A stretch of 50,326 bases of DNA from DAOTVC01 sp034437215 (GTDB lineage: Bacteria > Chloroflexota > Anaerolineae > B4-G1 > SLSP01), in contig DAOTVC010000083.1 of NCBI GenBank assembly GCA_034437215.1, forward strand, positions 1 through 50,326, written 5' to 3'. A model generated the notes under the pieces. It ran no database searches. It saw only the letters and a program-made list of their open reading frames with translations, and had not been told where the DNA came from. Position numbers and translations under genes: made by a program. The number at the start of each line of letters is the position of its first letter. Position 1 is the stretch's first letter. Below, one piece after another: positions 7,238 through 15,682 of this stretch.

Positions 7238-9367
7238 ATGGCAGAACCGAAAGAGAAGTCGTCCAAGCCATCCTCTGATCGTCTCGACACGCGACGCATT
7301 CGAGGGCTCTCTCAGCGTCTGCGTAAGCCCCTCTCCGTCGAGTCGAACTTACCTCCGGACGTCTCTCCTCCCCAACCTGACCCGGAGGAGGAGCCGGCGA
7401 CTCCTGCCGCGCCGGCTCAAGCCGAGCTCTCCGCCGGTGAGGATCTGGGCACTCGCAAGGTGAGTCGTCTGAAGTCGCATCGTACGCCGCCACAACCTTC
7501 GAGCTCCAAACGGATGGCCAAGGAGGGGCTACTCTCCGAGGGGCTGCAGCTGCAGAAGCGCTACAAGATCCTCGGGGTCATCGGTGTGGGGGGCATGGGG
7601 GCCGTGTATAAGGCTCAGGACCTGCGCTTTGCCAATGTTCTCCGCCTCTGTGCCGTGAAAGAGATGGTCAATACGGCGACGGATCCGCAGGTTCAGGAGA
7701 TGATCATTCGGAACTTCGAGAGGGAGGCAAGCATTCTGGCGACTCTCAGCCACCCGTCGGTTCCGCAGGTCTACGACTACTTCACCGAGGGAAACCGCAG
7801 CTATCTGGTCATTGAGTTTATCCCCGGTCAGGATCTGGAGGCACTGCTTGCTGACACGGAAGGCTTTTTCCGCGAAGCGCGCGTGGTCGACTGGGGGGTG
7901 CAGATCTGTGATGTGCTCTCTTACCTGCACCACCACAAGCCGCGGCCCATCATCTTTCGCGACCTCAAGCCCTCCAACATCATGCTGGACACCCACGGGC
8001 GCATCCGGCTGATCGATTTCGGGATCGCCAAACTCTTCCAGAGCGGCGAGAAGGGGACGATGATCGGCACCGAGGGGTACTCTCCTCCTGAGCAGTACCG
8101 GGGTATCGCCGAGCCGCGTGGGGACCTCTATGCACTGGGGGCGACTCTGCACCATCTGCTGAGCAAGCAGGACCCGCGTCTGGAACCGCCCTTCTCCTTT
8201 CACGAGCGCCCGATTCACGATACCAACCCCACCGTATCCCGGGAGCTCGTGGACATTTTGGACAAGTGCCTGGAGTACGACATCAACAAGCGCTGGGGCT
8301 CTTCCGAAGAGCTGAAGCGTGGACTCCTCGCGCTCTCCTCGGCGCGTGGTTTGAGTGGGGGCAGCGCCCCCGCTCACGGGGGGGACGAGACGACGGCCTT
8401 TAGCAGCGGGGGTGTGAAGCCGGTGTGGCGGTTCGCTTGCGAGGACGAGGTGCGGGCTGCCGTGGCGATCAACAACGGGCTGGTCTACGTCCCCTCCTAC
8501 GATAACAACGTCTACGCCCTGGAGGCAGATTCTGGTAAGTTCGTCTGGAAGTATCCTGCCGAGGGCGGGATCGCTACGACTCCGTGCGTCACGGAGGGCA
8601 TGGTGGTCTTCGGCTCGACGGACAGCGTCGTCTATGCCGTGGAGGCACGCACAGGGCGCCTGGTGTGGACGGTGCCCCTCAAGGGCAAGATCTACTCGTC
8701 TGCCTACGCCGACTTCGGGCACCTCTTCATCGGCTCCGACGATGGACACCTCTATGCGATCCACATTGCCGGAGGGCGGAAGTCGTGGGAGTATCAGGCG
8801 GAGGGGCCCGTGCGCACGCGCCCCCTTCTGGCGGAGAATATGATCTTCTTCGCCTGTGAGATGGGCATGGTCTACGCGTTGAGCCTCAACCGTGACGTCC
8901 GCTGGCGCTTCCGTGCTCGGCGGGGTATCCTCTCCTCACCTGTCTACTCCGACGGGTTGCTCTTTGTGGGGGCCCTGGATTGGAACTTCTACGCCCTCGA
9001 CGTGCGTTCGGGTTGGTCGGCCTGGCGGTATCGCACCGGCGGTCCCATTGTCTCCACCCCCGCCGTCTGGGAGGGACAGGTCTTCTTTGGCTCTGCAGAT
9101 GGTTATGTCTACGCGCTCGACGCCAATGAGGGACGCGTCGTCTGGCGGTATGAGGTGGAAGAGCAGGTCACCGGCTCTCCCGTCGTCTTCAACGGCAATG
9201 TCTATGTGGGTGGGGTGAACGGCATGCTCTACTGTCTCGATGCTCGTGCCGGTACCCTGCGCTGGAACTATCAAACCGATGGGGCGATTACGGCGACCCC
9301 GGTCGTCGAGGACAACATCGTCTACATCGGTTCCTTGGATCACTACGTGTACGCCATCCCGGCCTGA
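7238..9367 (+). CDS. Ser/Thr protein kinase with C-terminal PQQ-type beta-propeller
   Basis: 709 residues. ATG 7238 follows AAGGTAGG at good distance; an in-frame start at 7166 overlaps the -35 box. Residues 1-100 are a basic, proline-rich low-complexity region. The Hanks kinase domain spans about 109-365: glycine loop GVGGMGAVYKA, AVKE lysine, FRDLKPSN with Asp242 (the usual His of HRD is Phe), and DFG Asp260. Residues from about 393 contain repeated blades of the type VYALDxxxGxxxWxY, as in PQQ/BamB-like propellers. I see no transmembrane segment, so unlike many PASTA or NHL kinases the propeller should be cytoplasmic and serve protein or ligand sensing. It heads the operon. Confidence 0.93.
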   Translation: MAEPKEKSSKPSSDRLDTRRIRGLSQRLRKPLSVESNLPPDVSPPQPDPEEEPATPAAPAQAELSAGEDLGTRKVSRLKSHRTPPQPSSSKRMAKEGLLSEGLQLQKRYKILGVIGVGGMGAVYKAQDLRFANVLRLCAVKEMVNTATDPQVQEMIIRNFEREASILATLSHPSVPQVYDYFTEGNRSYLVIEFIPGQDLEALLADTEGFFREARVVDWGVQICDVLSYLHHHKPRPIIFRDLKPSNIMLDTHGRIRLIDFGIAKLFQSGEKGTMIGTEGYSPPEQYRGIAEPRGDLYALGATLHHLLSKQDPRLEPPFSFHERPIHDTNPTVSRELVDILDKCLEYDINKRWGSSEELKRGLLALSSARGLSGGSAPAHGGDETTAFSSGGVKPVWRFACEDEVRAAVAINNGLVYVPSYDNNVYALEADSGKFVWKYPAEGGIATTPCVTEGMVVFGSTDSVVYAVEARTGRLVWTVPLKGKIYSSAYADFGHLFIGSDDGHLYAIHIAGGRKSWEYQAEGPVRTRPLLAENMIFFACEMGMVYALSLNRDVRWRFRARRGILSSPVYSDGLLFVGALDWNFYALDVRSGWSAWRYRTGGPIVSTPAVWEGQVFFGSADGYVYALDANEGRVVWRYEVEEQVTGSPVVFNGNVYVGGVNGMLYCLDARAGTLRWNYQTDGAITATPVVEDNIVYIGSLDHYVYAIPA

Positions 9368-9391
9368 TTCTTCACCAGAGGGGCAATCGTT

Positions 9392-10354
9392 ATGGGCTTT
9401 ACATCATGGTTACGTGGGTTGTTGGGGAACGAAGCAGAGGAAGCCGCACCTCCGGTAGCGGAGGAGAGCTCCGAAGTATCGGTCGAAGAGCCGGCTCCGG
9501 ACCTGCCAGAAGAGATCGTCACCCCCGAGGAAGCAGAGGAGGAGCCGCGGCGTCCCCATAAGCTCGTCTCGGGCATCCTGGGGGTAGCCTGGATGACCGA
9601 TGTGGGCTCGGTGCGCGACCACAATGAGGACGGTCTCTTTATCTTGATCGGAGAGCAGCAGAGCGATGCACCTCTCCCCCCCTTTGGGCTCTTCGTGCTG
9701 GCCGATGGGATGGGCGGGCATCAAGCCGGCGAGGTGGCGAGTGCGATCGCCACGCGCACCGTGGCCGGACATCTCTTGGCGCACGTCTATCAACCCCTGT
9801 TGCGCAGCGCGGATCACACCGCGACGCAACCCTCCCTCACCGAGATCGTGTCCGATGCCCTTCTGGAGGCGAACCGCGACGTGAGCCAGACCGTGCCCGG
9901 GAGCGGGACTACCTTGACCTGCGGGCTGGTGATCGGCAACCGGCTCTTTATCGGGCACGTGGGCGATTCGCGCGCTTATCTCTGGCGCGCCCAGGAGCCC
10001 GTCAAGATGCTGACCACCGACCACTCTGTGGTCACGCAGCTCGTCGAGATAGGCCAACTGACTTCGGAGGAGGCTGCCGTACACCCCCAGCGTAATATGC
10101 TTTACCGTGCCATCGGGCAGGGTGTGGCTCTCGAGGTGGACGTCAGCACGCACGCCCTGCAGAGCGGGGATCTCCTCGTCCTTTGCAGTGACGGTCTGTG
10201 GGGGCTCTTGCCTGATGAGAAGATGTGGAGTATCATCAGTGCGGCATCAACGCTGGATGAAGCCTGTGTAGGGTTGGTCGATGCTGCTAACGCGGCCGGG
10301 GGGAATGATAATATCACCGTTATTCTGGTCGAGATGAGACAGGATATAACTTGA
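9392..10354 (+). CDS. PP2C-family Ser/Thr protein phosphatase
   Basis: 320 residues; ATG 9392 follows GAGGGG. After an acidic Glu/Pro-rich N-terminal tail (about 1-60), the PP2C metal-binding motifs appear in order: DVGSVRDHNEDG, LADGMGGHQAGE, GTTLT, GHVGDSRAYL, CSDGLWGLL and GGNDNIT. This is the Mn/Mg-dependent enzyme expected to reverse phosphorylation by the kinase encoded 24 bp upstream. The stop overlaps the TTG start of the next gene by 4 bp. Confidence 0.95.
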   Translation: MGFTSWLRGLLGNEAEEAAPPVAEESSEVSVEEPAPDLPEEIVTPEEAEEEPRRPHKLVSGILGVAWMTDVGSVRDHNEDGLFILIGEQQSDAPLPPFGLFVLADGMGGHQAGEVASAIATRTVAGHLLAHVYQPLLRSADHTATQPSLTEIVSDALLEANRDVSQTVPGSGTTLTCGLVIGNRLFIGHVGDSRAYLWRAQEPVKMLTTDHSVVTQLVEIGQLTSEEAAVHPQRNMLYRAIGQGVALEVDVSTHALQSGDLLVLCSDGLWGLLPDEKMWSIISAASTLDEACVGLVDAANAAGGNDNITVILVEMRQDIT

Positions 10355-11856
10355 ATCCTACAATCGACCCCGAGAAGGACTACTATACCATGCTGGAGGT
10401 GACGCAGCGCGCCACTCAGGAGGAGATCAAGCGGGCTTATCGGGGCTTGGCCCGCCGCTATCATCCCGACAGTGGTGCGGGGGACGTAGAGCGCTTCCGG
10501 CTCGTTCAAGAGGCCTACGAGGTCTTGCAGGATCCCGTCGTTCGCAGGGCTTACGATCAGCAGCGCGCGGCGCGTGGGCTCACGCCCGATGCTCCGGTAG
10601 TTATTGAGACGCTGTTGAGTCAGTCCTGCCTGCCGGCCCTCAACAGCCCGCAGATGCTCTACTTGCTCATGGATATCCAGCCCGCCAAGCATCTTCCCCG
10701 CGTTCGCCAGTCTCTCAATCTGGCGTTGGTCATCGATCGCAGTACCTCGATGCGTGGGCGGCGGATCGAGAATGTGAAATTGGCGGCGCGTGACCTCGTC
10801 GACTCCCTGCAGCCCGAGGATCGCCTGACTATCGTCTCGTTCAGTGATCGGGCGGAAGTCTTGGCCCCTTCTACCTTGGCGCGTGACAAGACGCCCCTGC
10901 ACTCCGCCGTCTCCCAGATGATGCCCGGTGGAGGGACGGAGATCTATCAGGGGTTGCTGGCAGGACTTCAGCAGGTGCGGCGGTACGCGGGGCAAGGTAC
11001 CATCGATCACGTCATCCTCCTCACCGATGGGCGCACCTACGGTGATGAGGATTTGGCCCTCGCCGAAGCGCAGCGAGCGGGTGAGGAGGGGATCGGCATC
11101 TCGGCGATGGGTATCGGAGAGGATTGGAACGATCTCTTCCTGGATGCCCTCGCCCGCTATGGTGGGGGGGTCTCGCAGTACATTCGCTCCCCGTCCCAAC
11201 TTCAGGCGCTGCTCAGCAACCAGATTCGCGACTTAGGGACCATCGTTGCGCGTCAGGCTCAGCTGCACTTGCTTCCCGCTCCCAGCGTGGAGATCCAGTC
11301 GGCGTACCGCGTAGCCCCTTATATCGAGGCGCTGCACATGCGCCGGGATAACACAGCAGCTCTGGGCAACCTGGGAGAGGAGCCCCTGGTCCTGTTGATG
11401 GACATGACCGTCCAGCGGACGCATGGAGGGGCTGCGCGTCTGCTGCGCATGGAGCTGGAGGCAGAGGCCCACGATGGACAGCGGGTCAATGTGCGCCAGG
11501 ACGTCACCGTCGATTTCGTCTCGGGACGTCCGGAGGCCACAGCCGTGCCGTCGCGCATGATCAGCTTTCTGTCCCGACTGAGCATCTTCCGCCTTCAGGA
11601 GCGCGCGTGGCACGCTCTGGAGTCCGGTCAAACGCAAGAGGCCACAGCGCTCCTCGAATCGGCTGCCACGCGGCTCTTTGATCTGGGGTACCAGGATCTG
11701 GCCCGTGCGGCACTCGTCGAGGCCAACCGGGTCACCCAGGAGGGAGGAGCATCCATGCAGGGGCGTAAGACGGTGCGCTACGGCACCCGTAGTCTGATGA
11801 TGTCATCACCACGCTTTGGAGGTACAAAGGAGGTTGGGAATCATGGCGAGTCATAG
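10351..11856 (+). CDS. J-domain/von Willebrand factor A fusion protein
   Basis: 501 residues from TTG 10351, which shares its bases with the phosphatase stop (TTGA). The first ATG (10390) would cut into the J domain. Residues 9-70 form a DnaJ J domain with intact HPD (38-40). From about residue 124 a vWA domain shows a full MIDAS (Asp129, Ser131, Ser133 in DRSTS) and LLTDGRTYGDED. The remainder looks like the beta-rich tail common in bacterial vWA signalling proteins, followed by a helical segment. J domains recruit and stimulate Hsp70; vWA domains bind protein partners through Mg. The joint role is unknown; a chaperone-linked scaffold for the phospho-signalling complex is an inference. Confidence 0.88.
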   Translation: MNPTIDPEKDYYTMLEVTQRATQEEIKRAYRGLARRYHPDSGAGDVERFRLVQEAYEVLQDPVVRRAYDQQRAARGLTPDAPVVIETLLSQSCLPALNSPQMLYLLMDIQPAKHLPRVRQSLNLALVIDRSTSMRGRRIENVKLAARDLVDSLQPEDRLTIVSFSDRAEVLAPSTLARDKTPLHSAVSQMMPGGGTEIYQGLLAGLQQVRRYAGQGTIDHVILLTDGRTYGDEDLALAEAQRAGEEGIGISAMGIGEDWNDLFLDALARYGGGVSQYIRSPSQLQALLSNQIRDLGTIVARQAQLHLLPAPSVEIQSAYRVAPYIEALHMRRDNTAALGNLGEEPLVLLMDMTVQRTHGGAARLLRMELEAEAHDGQRVNVRQDVTVDFVSGRPEATAVPSRMISFLSRLSIFRLQERAWHALESGQTQEATALLESAATRLFDLGYQDLARAALVEANRVTQEGGASMQGRKTVRYGTRSLMMSSPRFGGTKEVGNHGES

Positions 11857-12373
11857 TGAGCAGCTGGTCTGTCCCTCCTGCCAGACGGAGAACATTCCGG
11901 GTACGCTTTTCTGTGTGCAATGCGGGACATATCTGCCATCGGGGGGCCCCCTGCGTACGGAGCCGCTGCCCGAACAAGAGGGCGACGATCGCTCGAAGCG
12001 TTCTGCTGATCGCGGAGCCCAGGAGAACGGCGATGAGGCCATCAACATTGAGTTTGAGGTCCTGAGTTCGAATCGGAAGGTTCTCCTTTCCGCTGCTTCA
12101 GAGATTCTCTTCGGACGGCTGGACGCCGCACACGGCATCTTCCCCGAGATGGACCTCACGGCGGATGGCGGGTTGGAAAATGGGGTCTCGCGCCGTCACG
12201 CGCGGGTCTACACCCGGGACGGTGTCTGCTATGTGGAGGATCTCGACAGCACGAACGGCACCTTCCTCAACGGTGAGCGGCTCACGCCCTACTTGCCCTA
12301 TAAACTCCACGATGGGGACGTGTTGACTCTGGGGACCTTGCAGATTCGTGCGCACTTCTATGCGAAGAGCTAG
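11843..12373 (+). CDS. Zinc ribbon-FHA phosphothreonine-binding protein
   Basis: 176 residues. ATG 11843 is set by AAGGAGG 9 nt upstream and overlaps the end of the vWA gene by 14 bp. Cys10, Cys13, Cys24 and Cys27 form a double CxxC zinc ribbon. After a charged linker, residues about 60-170 make an FHA domain with the motifs FGR, SRRHARV and DLDSTNGTFLNG, which bind phosphothreonine. A target of the operon's kinase is expected, either the kinase tail or another substrate. Confidence 0.92.
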   Translation: MASHSEQLVCPSCQTENIPGTLFCVQCGTYLPSGGPLRTEPLPEQEGDDRSKRSADRGAQENGDEAINIEFEVLSSNRKVLLSAASEILFGRLDAAHGIFPEMDLTADGGLENGVSRRHARVYTRDGVCYVEDLDSTNGTFLNGERLTPYLPYKLHDGDVLTLGTLQIRAHFYAKS

Positions 12374-12387
12374 TTAGGAGATTGTTT

Positions 12388-12630
12388 ATGTCTTATCAGG
12401 TACTCCTGCATATTTTGAACGAGGACGCGATCATGGGAGAGGTCGAGGAGCTGCCCGACCCGCATTCGCAATTCATCCTCATCAACAGCCCCCGTCTGCG
12501 CGATGGGCGTGATGTTCCCTACTTCCTGGCGGAGACCAATCGTGCTCTCTATCCCTGGCACCGGATTCACAGTGTTGAAATCCTGCCGACCGAGGGCGAG
12601 GAACAGATTGTTACCTTCATCCGTGAGTAG
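12388..12630 (+). CDS. Small conserved-looking protein of unknown function (80 aa)
   Basis: ATG 12388 follows TAGGAG by 7 nt, and the gene sits 14 bp after the FHA gene and overlaps the next by 8 bp, so it is part of the operon. The product is acidic, has no cysteine and no membrane segment, and alternates short hydrophobic strands with Pro/Asp turns. I do not recognise a family. An SH3-like or adaptor fold is possible but not supported by a motif. Confidence 0.75.
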   Translation: MSYQVLLHILNEDAIMGEVEELPDPHSQFILINSPRLRDGRDVPYFLAETNRALYPWHRIHSVEILPTEGEEQIVTFIRE

Positions 12631-13384
12631 TGTCCCTGAGCACCCTCTGGTGCTGGTTGTCGATGACGAGCCGCGGATCATCCGCTTCGTCCGGATCAAC
12701 CTGGAGATGGAGGGCTTTCGGGTAATCGAGGCGCACGACGGTCTCGAGGCCCTGACCAAGGTCCGGGAGCAGATGCCCGACGTGGTCCTCCTGGATGTGA
12801 TGATGCCCGAGCTGGATGGTTTTGAGACGTTGCGCATGATCCGGGAGACCTCGGACACGCCGGTGTTGATGCTCACCGTGCGGAATACCGAAGAGGACAA
12901 GGTGCGCGGGCTGGATGCGGGGGCGGATGACTACATCACCAAGCCCTTCAGCCCCCGGGAGCTGGTGAGCCGCGTGCGCGCCGTGCTGCGGCGCATCCCC
13001 TCTCTCACGCCGCCGGGGAGCGCCATCCTGAAGATCGATGAGCGGCTCAGTGTCGACATGAACACCGCTGAGGTTATTGTGGAGGGGGAGCGCATTAACC
13101 TTCGCCCTACCGAGTTTCGTCTCCTGCGCCATCTTTTGGAGAACGCCGGGTGGACGGTACCTCACAGTACGCTGCTGTCGAAGGTCTGGGGATACGAGTA
13201 CAAGGATGCTATCTCTTACCTGCGTTTGTATATCAACTACCTGCGGCACAAGATAGAGGTGGATACCTCCAATCCGCAGTATATCATCACCGAGAGGGGG
13301 CTCGGATACCGTTTCATCGATTTTCGTCGTGATCAGGAGGGTGACGCGTCTACCAAAATTGAAGCCAAGGAGGAACGGACGTGA
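12623..13384 (+). CDS. OmpR/PhoB-type response regulator
   Basis: 253 residues from GTG 12623, which overlaps the preceding gene by 8 bp; earlier in-frame codons give unrelated residues. The receiver has LVVDDE, phosphoacceptor Asp58 in VVLLDVMMPELDG and the KPF lysine. A winged-helix Trans_reg_C domain follows (about 140-235) with LRPTEFRLLRHLLEN and ITERGLGYRF. It is the only recognisable DNA-binding protein of the operon and no cognate kinase gene is adjacent; the histidine kinase at 4005-5261 is the nearest candidate. Confidence 0.94.
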   Translation: MSSVPEHPLVLVVDDEPRIIRFVRINLEMEGFRVIEAHDGLEALTKVREQMPDVVLLDVMMPELDGFETLRMIRETSDTPVLMLTVRNTEEDKVRGLDAGADDYITKPFSPRELVSRVRAVLRRIPSLTPPGSAILKIDERLSVDMNTAEVIVEGERINLRPTEFRLLRHLLENAGWTVPHSTLLSKVWGYEYKDAISYLRLYINYLRHKIEVDTSNPQYIITERGLGYRFIDFRRDQEGDASTKIEAKEERT

Positions 13385-13893
13385 AATCCTACAAGGTTGT
13401 GGTGACAGGGACGTTCAATGCCGGTAAGACGGCCTTTATTCGGTCGGTGAGCGATATCGAGATCGTCTCGACGGAGCGGCGTATTACCGAGCCGGAGACC
13501 GCCAAGGTCAAGGAGGAGACGACCGTGGCCCTCGACTACGGGCAGGTGTCTCTGGACGATGCCCGATTGCATCTCTACGGCACGCCGGGACAGGCGCGCT
13601 TCGAATTTATGTGGGAGATTCTCTCCGGTGAGGCTGATGCTTTCATCCTGATCGTCGATAGTGGGGATCGCGGAAGCCTGATGGAGGGCTTGCAGATCGT
13701 GCGGTCGTTGCGCAAACAGGTCACTGCTCCCTATGTCGTAGCGGCCAACAAGCAGGACACAGCGCGGGCTCTGTCGGCCGAGGAGATCGGGCGTCTGCTC
13801 AAGCTGCCGGAGGCGGTGCCCGTCGTACCCTGTGTCGCCCACGATGAGGAGAGCGTGCGGCAGGTCCTGGAGCGTCTGTTGGCGCTCTTGTAG
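13381..13893 (+). CDS. Small Ras-like GTPase (MglA/CvnD-type)
   Basis: 170 residues from GTG 13381 (GTGA overlap with the regulator's stop). It shows P-loop GTFNAGKT, a switch region with a conserved Thr, G3 as YGTPGQ in place of DxxG, and G4 NKQD. Such small prokaryotic GTPases act as molecular switches, usually with a Roadblock/LC7 partner and a GAP; none is encoded next to it. As the last gene before a strong terminator it appears to be the output or polarity switch of the operon (inference). Confidence 0.9.
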   Translation: MKSYKVVVTGTFNAGKTAFIRSVSDIEIVSTERRITEPETAKVKEETTVALDYGQVSLDDARLHLYGTPGQARFEFMWEILSGEADAFILIVDSGDRGSLMEGLQIVRSLRKQVTAPYVVAANKQDTARALSAEEIGRLLKLPEAVPVVPCVAHDEESVRQVLERLLALL

Positions 13894-13915
13894 TTGCCTC
13901 TCTCTCCGATCTCAG

Positions 13916-13942
13916 GCCCCCGGCATGTCCGGGGGCTTTTCT
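13916..13942 (+). terminator. Intrinsic terminator ending the signalling operon
   Basis: 8-bp stem GCCCCCGG/CCGGGGGC with loop CATGT, followed by TTTTCT. Confidence 0.88.
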
Positions 13943-14038
13943 AGTTCACACTCTGATGTAGTTCTAATGCTCGTCGATTAAAATAGGAGCAGATATTGCT
14001 GATCTCGCCGCATATCACGGCGTGTAGGAGGAGGTTCG

Positions 14039-14737
14039 ATGGGCTTGTTATGGAATCCGTTGTACTGGGTCTTTACGCTCCCGGCACTTCTGTTGGCTCT
14101 GTATGCTCAGTGGAGGGTGCGGAGCTCCTACAACAAGTACCTCCAGGTGCCCAATGCCAGGGGTGTCTCGGGGGTCGAGGCCGCGCAACGCCTGATGCGC
14201 ACCGCGGGCTTTCACGTCAACGTGGAGGGCACCTCCGGACAGTTGAGCGACCACTACGATCCGCGGAAGAAGGTTCTACGTCTCTCTGAAAGTGTGGCGC
14301 GGCGCTCCTCGGTCGCTTCGGTCGCTATCGTCGCTCATGAGATGGGGCACGCGGAACAGGATTTCAAGGCCTTTGCGCTGCTGCGCTTGCGCTCCGGGCT
14401 CGTGCCCATTGTCAACTTCACCTCCTGGCTGGGACCGCTCCTCTTTATGGTGGGCATCCTCTTCAACTCGCCCGGCCTGGCCTGGGTCGGGGTGATCGCC
14501 TTCGCTGGGGCTGTACTCTTCTCACTGGTGACCCTGCCGGTGGAGCTCAACGCCAGCCGGCGCGGTCTGCGCCTGCTCGAGGAGAGTGGCATCATCGTCA
14601 ACGAGAAGGAGAAGCGGGGAGCGAAACAGGTCTTGAATGCCGCCGCTTTGACCTACGTTGCGGCGCTGGCGCAGTCCCTCTCCACCCTGCTCTACTACGT
14701 CTTCATTCTGAGCGGCGGGCGCCGCCGGCGCTCGTGA
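14039..14737 (+). CDS. Membrane zinc metallopeptidase, YugP family
   Basis: 232 residues; ATG 14039 follows TAGGAGGAGG. An N-terminal membrane segment precedes a short soluble part with HEMGH, the zinc-binding HExxH motif, within VAIVAHEMGHAEQD. Two or three further membrane segments follow (GPLLFMVGILF, VGVIAFAGAVLFSLVTL, and a C-terminal one). The length equals that of the PF04298 family, whose physiological substrates are not well defined. It lies alone after the operon terminator. Confidence 0.9.
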   Translation: MGLLWNPLYWVFTLPALLLALYAQWRVRSSYNKYLQVPNARGVSGVEAAQRLMRTAGFHVNVEGTSGQLSDHYDPRKKVLRLSESVARRSSVASVAIVAHEMGHAEQDFKAFALLRLRSGLVPIVNFTSWLGPLLFMVGILFNSPGLAWVGVIAFAGAVLFSLVTLPVELNASRRGLRLLEESGIIVNEKEKRGAKQVLNAAALTYVAALAQSLSTLLYYVFILSGGRRRRS

Positions 14738-14757
14738 GCTGCTAAGGACTGAAAGCG

Positions 14758-14901
14758 AAATAACTTGGGCATGTTTCAATCCAGTCGTGAGCTATCCATG
14801 GCTGAAACGTAAAGCGTGAAACGTGAAGCCCTCACGTTTTACGTTTCACGTTTCACGCCTCGGTTTAACTCAAGTGAAACACACCCAAATAACTTGGGCA
14901 T
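14758..14901. repeat. Small palindromic element between 15-bp direct repeats
   Basis: AAATAACTTGGGCAT occurs at 14758-14772 and again at 14887-14901. The 114 bp between them begin GTTTCA and end TGAAACACACCC, and contain inverted CGTGAAACGTGAA / TTCACGTTTCACG sequence. The layout resembles a tiny non-autonomous insertion with target duplication. The rest of the 14738-15094 gap holds only the Hsp20 promoter region. Confidence 0.55.
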
Positions 14902-15010
14902 TGTAGGTGACTCTCGGGAGCGCTTTCAGTTTGCTTCTGCTCAAGTTGTTTAATTCGCGTTCCTAAGCCGCTTCTAATGGTGTGCTTTTCTAATTCTAAT
15001 GTTGATTCGT

Positions 15011-15016
15011 TATAAT
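15011..15016 (+). promoter_or_regulatory. -10 box upstream of hsp20
   Basis: Consensus TATAAT lies 79 nt before ATG 15095. No good -35 hexamer is visible at 16-18 nt and no CIRCE element is seen, so an alternative activator or sigma factor is possible. Confidence 0.4.
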
Positions 15017-15094
15017 TGTTCCTAGGGCGACTGCCGGTTTGCGCCCTTGGCCCGGGAACAGTCAGCAAGAGATAGATCTAAGAGGAGGTCCGAG

Positions 15095-15538
15095 ATGTCA
15101 ACTTTTGAACCAAATGAGGAATTCGTCACTTTGCGCGATGCGATGGCCCGTCTGCTGGAGGATAGTTGGGTTCCCTCCCGTCGTTCTCAGCAGCAACCCG
15201 GGGAAGCGGCGGGGGTTCGTCTACCCGTTGACGTCTACGTCACGGAAGAGGTCATCGTCGTGCGGGCCTCGCTGCCCGGTCTGGCGCCTGAGGATGTCGA
15301 GATCACCCTTGAGGATAACGCGCTCCGCATTCGTGGACAGTTTCCCGAGCCCGAGGAGGGACTGGACTATGTCCTTCGCGAGCGCGCGTGTGGCTGCCCC
15401 TTCAGCCGCACACTCCGGCTCAACGTGCCCGTCGCTGCCGGCGAGGCTGAGGCGGAGTTCGAGGACGGGGTACTGACCCTGACGCTGCCCAAGGCCGAGG
15501 AGGTCCGTCCCAAGGTTATCCAGATCAAGAAAGAGTAG
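15095..15538 (+). CDS. Hsp20/alpha-crystallin small heat-shock protein
   Basis: 147 residues; ATG 15095 follows AGAGGAGG. The alpha-crystallin domain runs from about residue 45 (LPVDVYVTEEVIVVRASLPG) to EFEDGVLTLTLPKAEE, followed by a short tail ending VIQIKKE that supplies an I-x-I-type anchor. Such proteins hold unfolding proteins as large oligomers for the DnaK system. It is monocistronic, ending at a strong terminator. Confidence 0.95.
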   Translation: MSTFEPNEEFVTLRDAMARLLEDSWVPSRRSQQQPGEAAGVRLPVDVYVTEEVIVVRASLPGLAPEDVEITLEDNALRIRGQFPEPEEGLDYVLRERACGCPFSRTLRLNVPVAAGEAEAEFEDGVLTLTLPKAEEVRPKVIQIKKE

Positions 15539-15566
15539 TCGTCTGACTGGCCACTGATTCAAGCAA

Positions 15567-15617
15567 CACACGAGCCCGGAGCACGACCGCTCCGGGCTCG
15601 TGTGTTTGCCTTTTTCT
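15567..15617 (+). terminator. Intrinsic terminator after hsp20
   Basis: A 16-bp stem, CACACGAGCCCGGAGC paired with its complement across ACGACC, followed by TTTGCCTTTTT. Confidence 0.88.
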
Positions 15618-15682
15618 CTGCATTGAGTAAGATGGTTCCGTATGCACTGCAACTTCGAATCTAACACATCACGGAGGATGGT

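Noticed and set aside
7529..8764. 411-codon minus-strand open frame
   Set aside because: It is opposite the kinase domain, and its sequence shows no recognisable motif.
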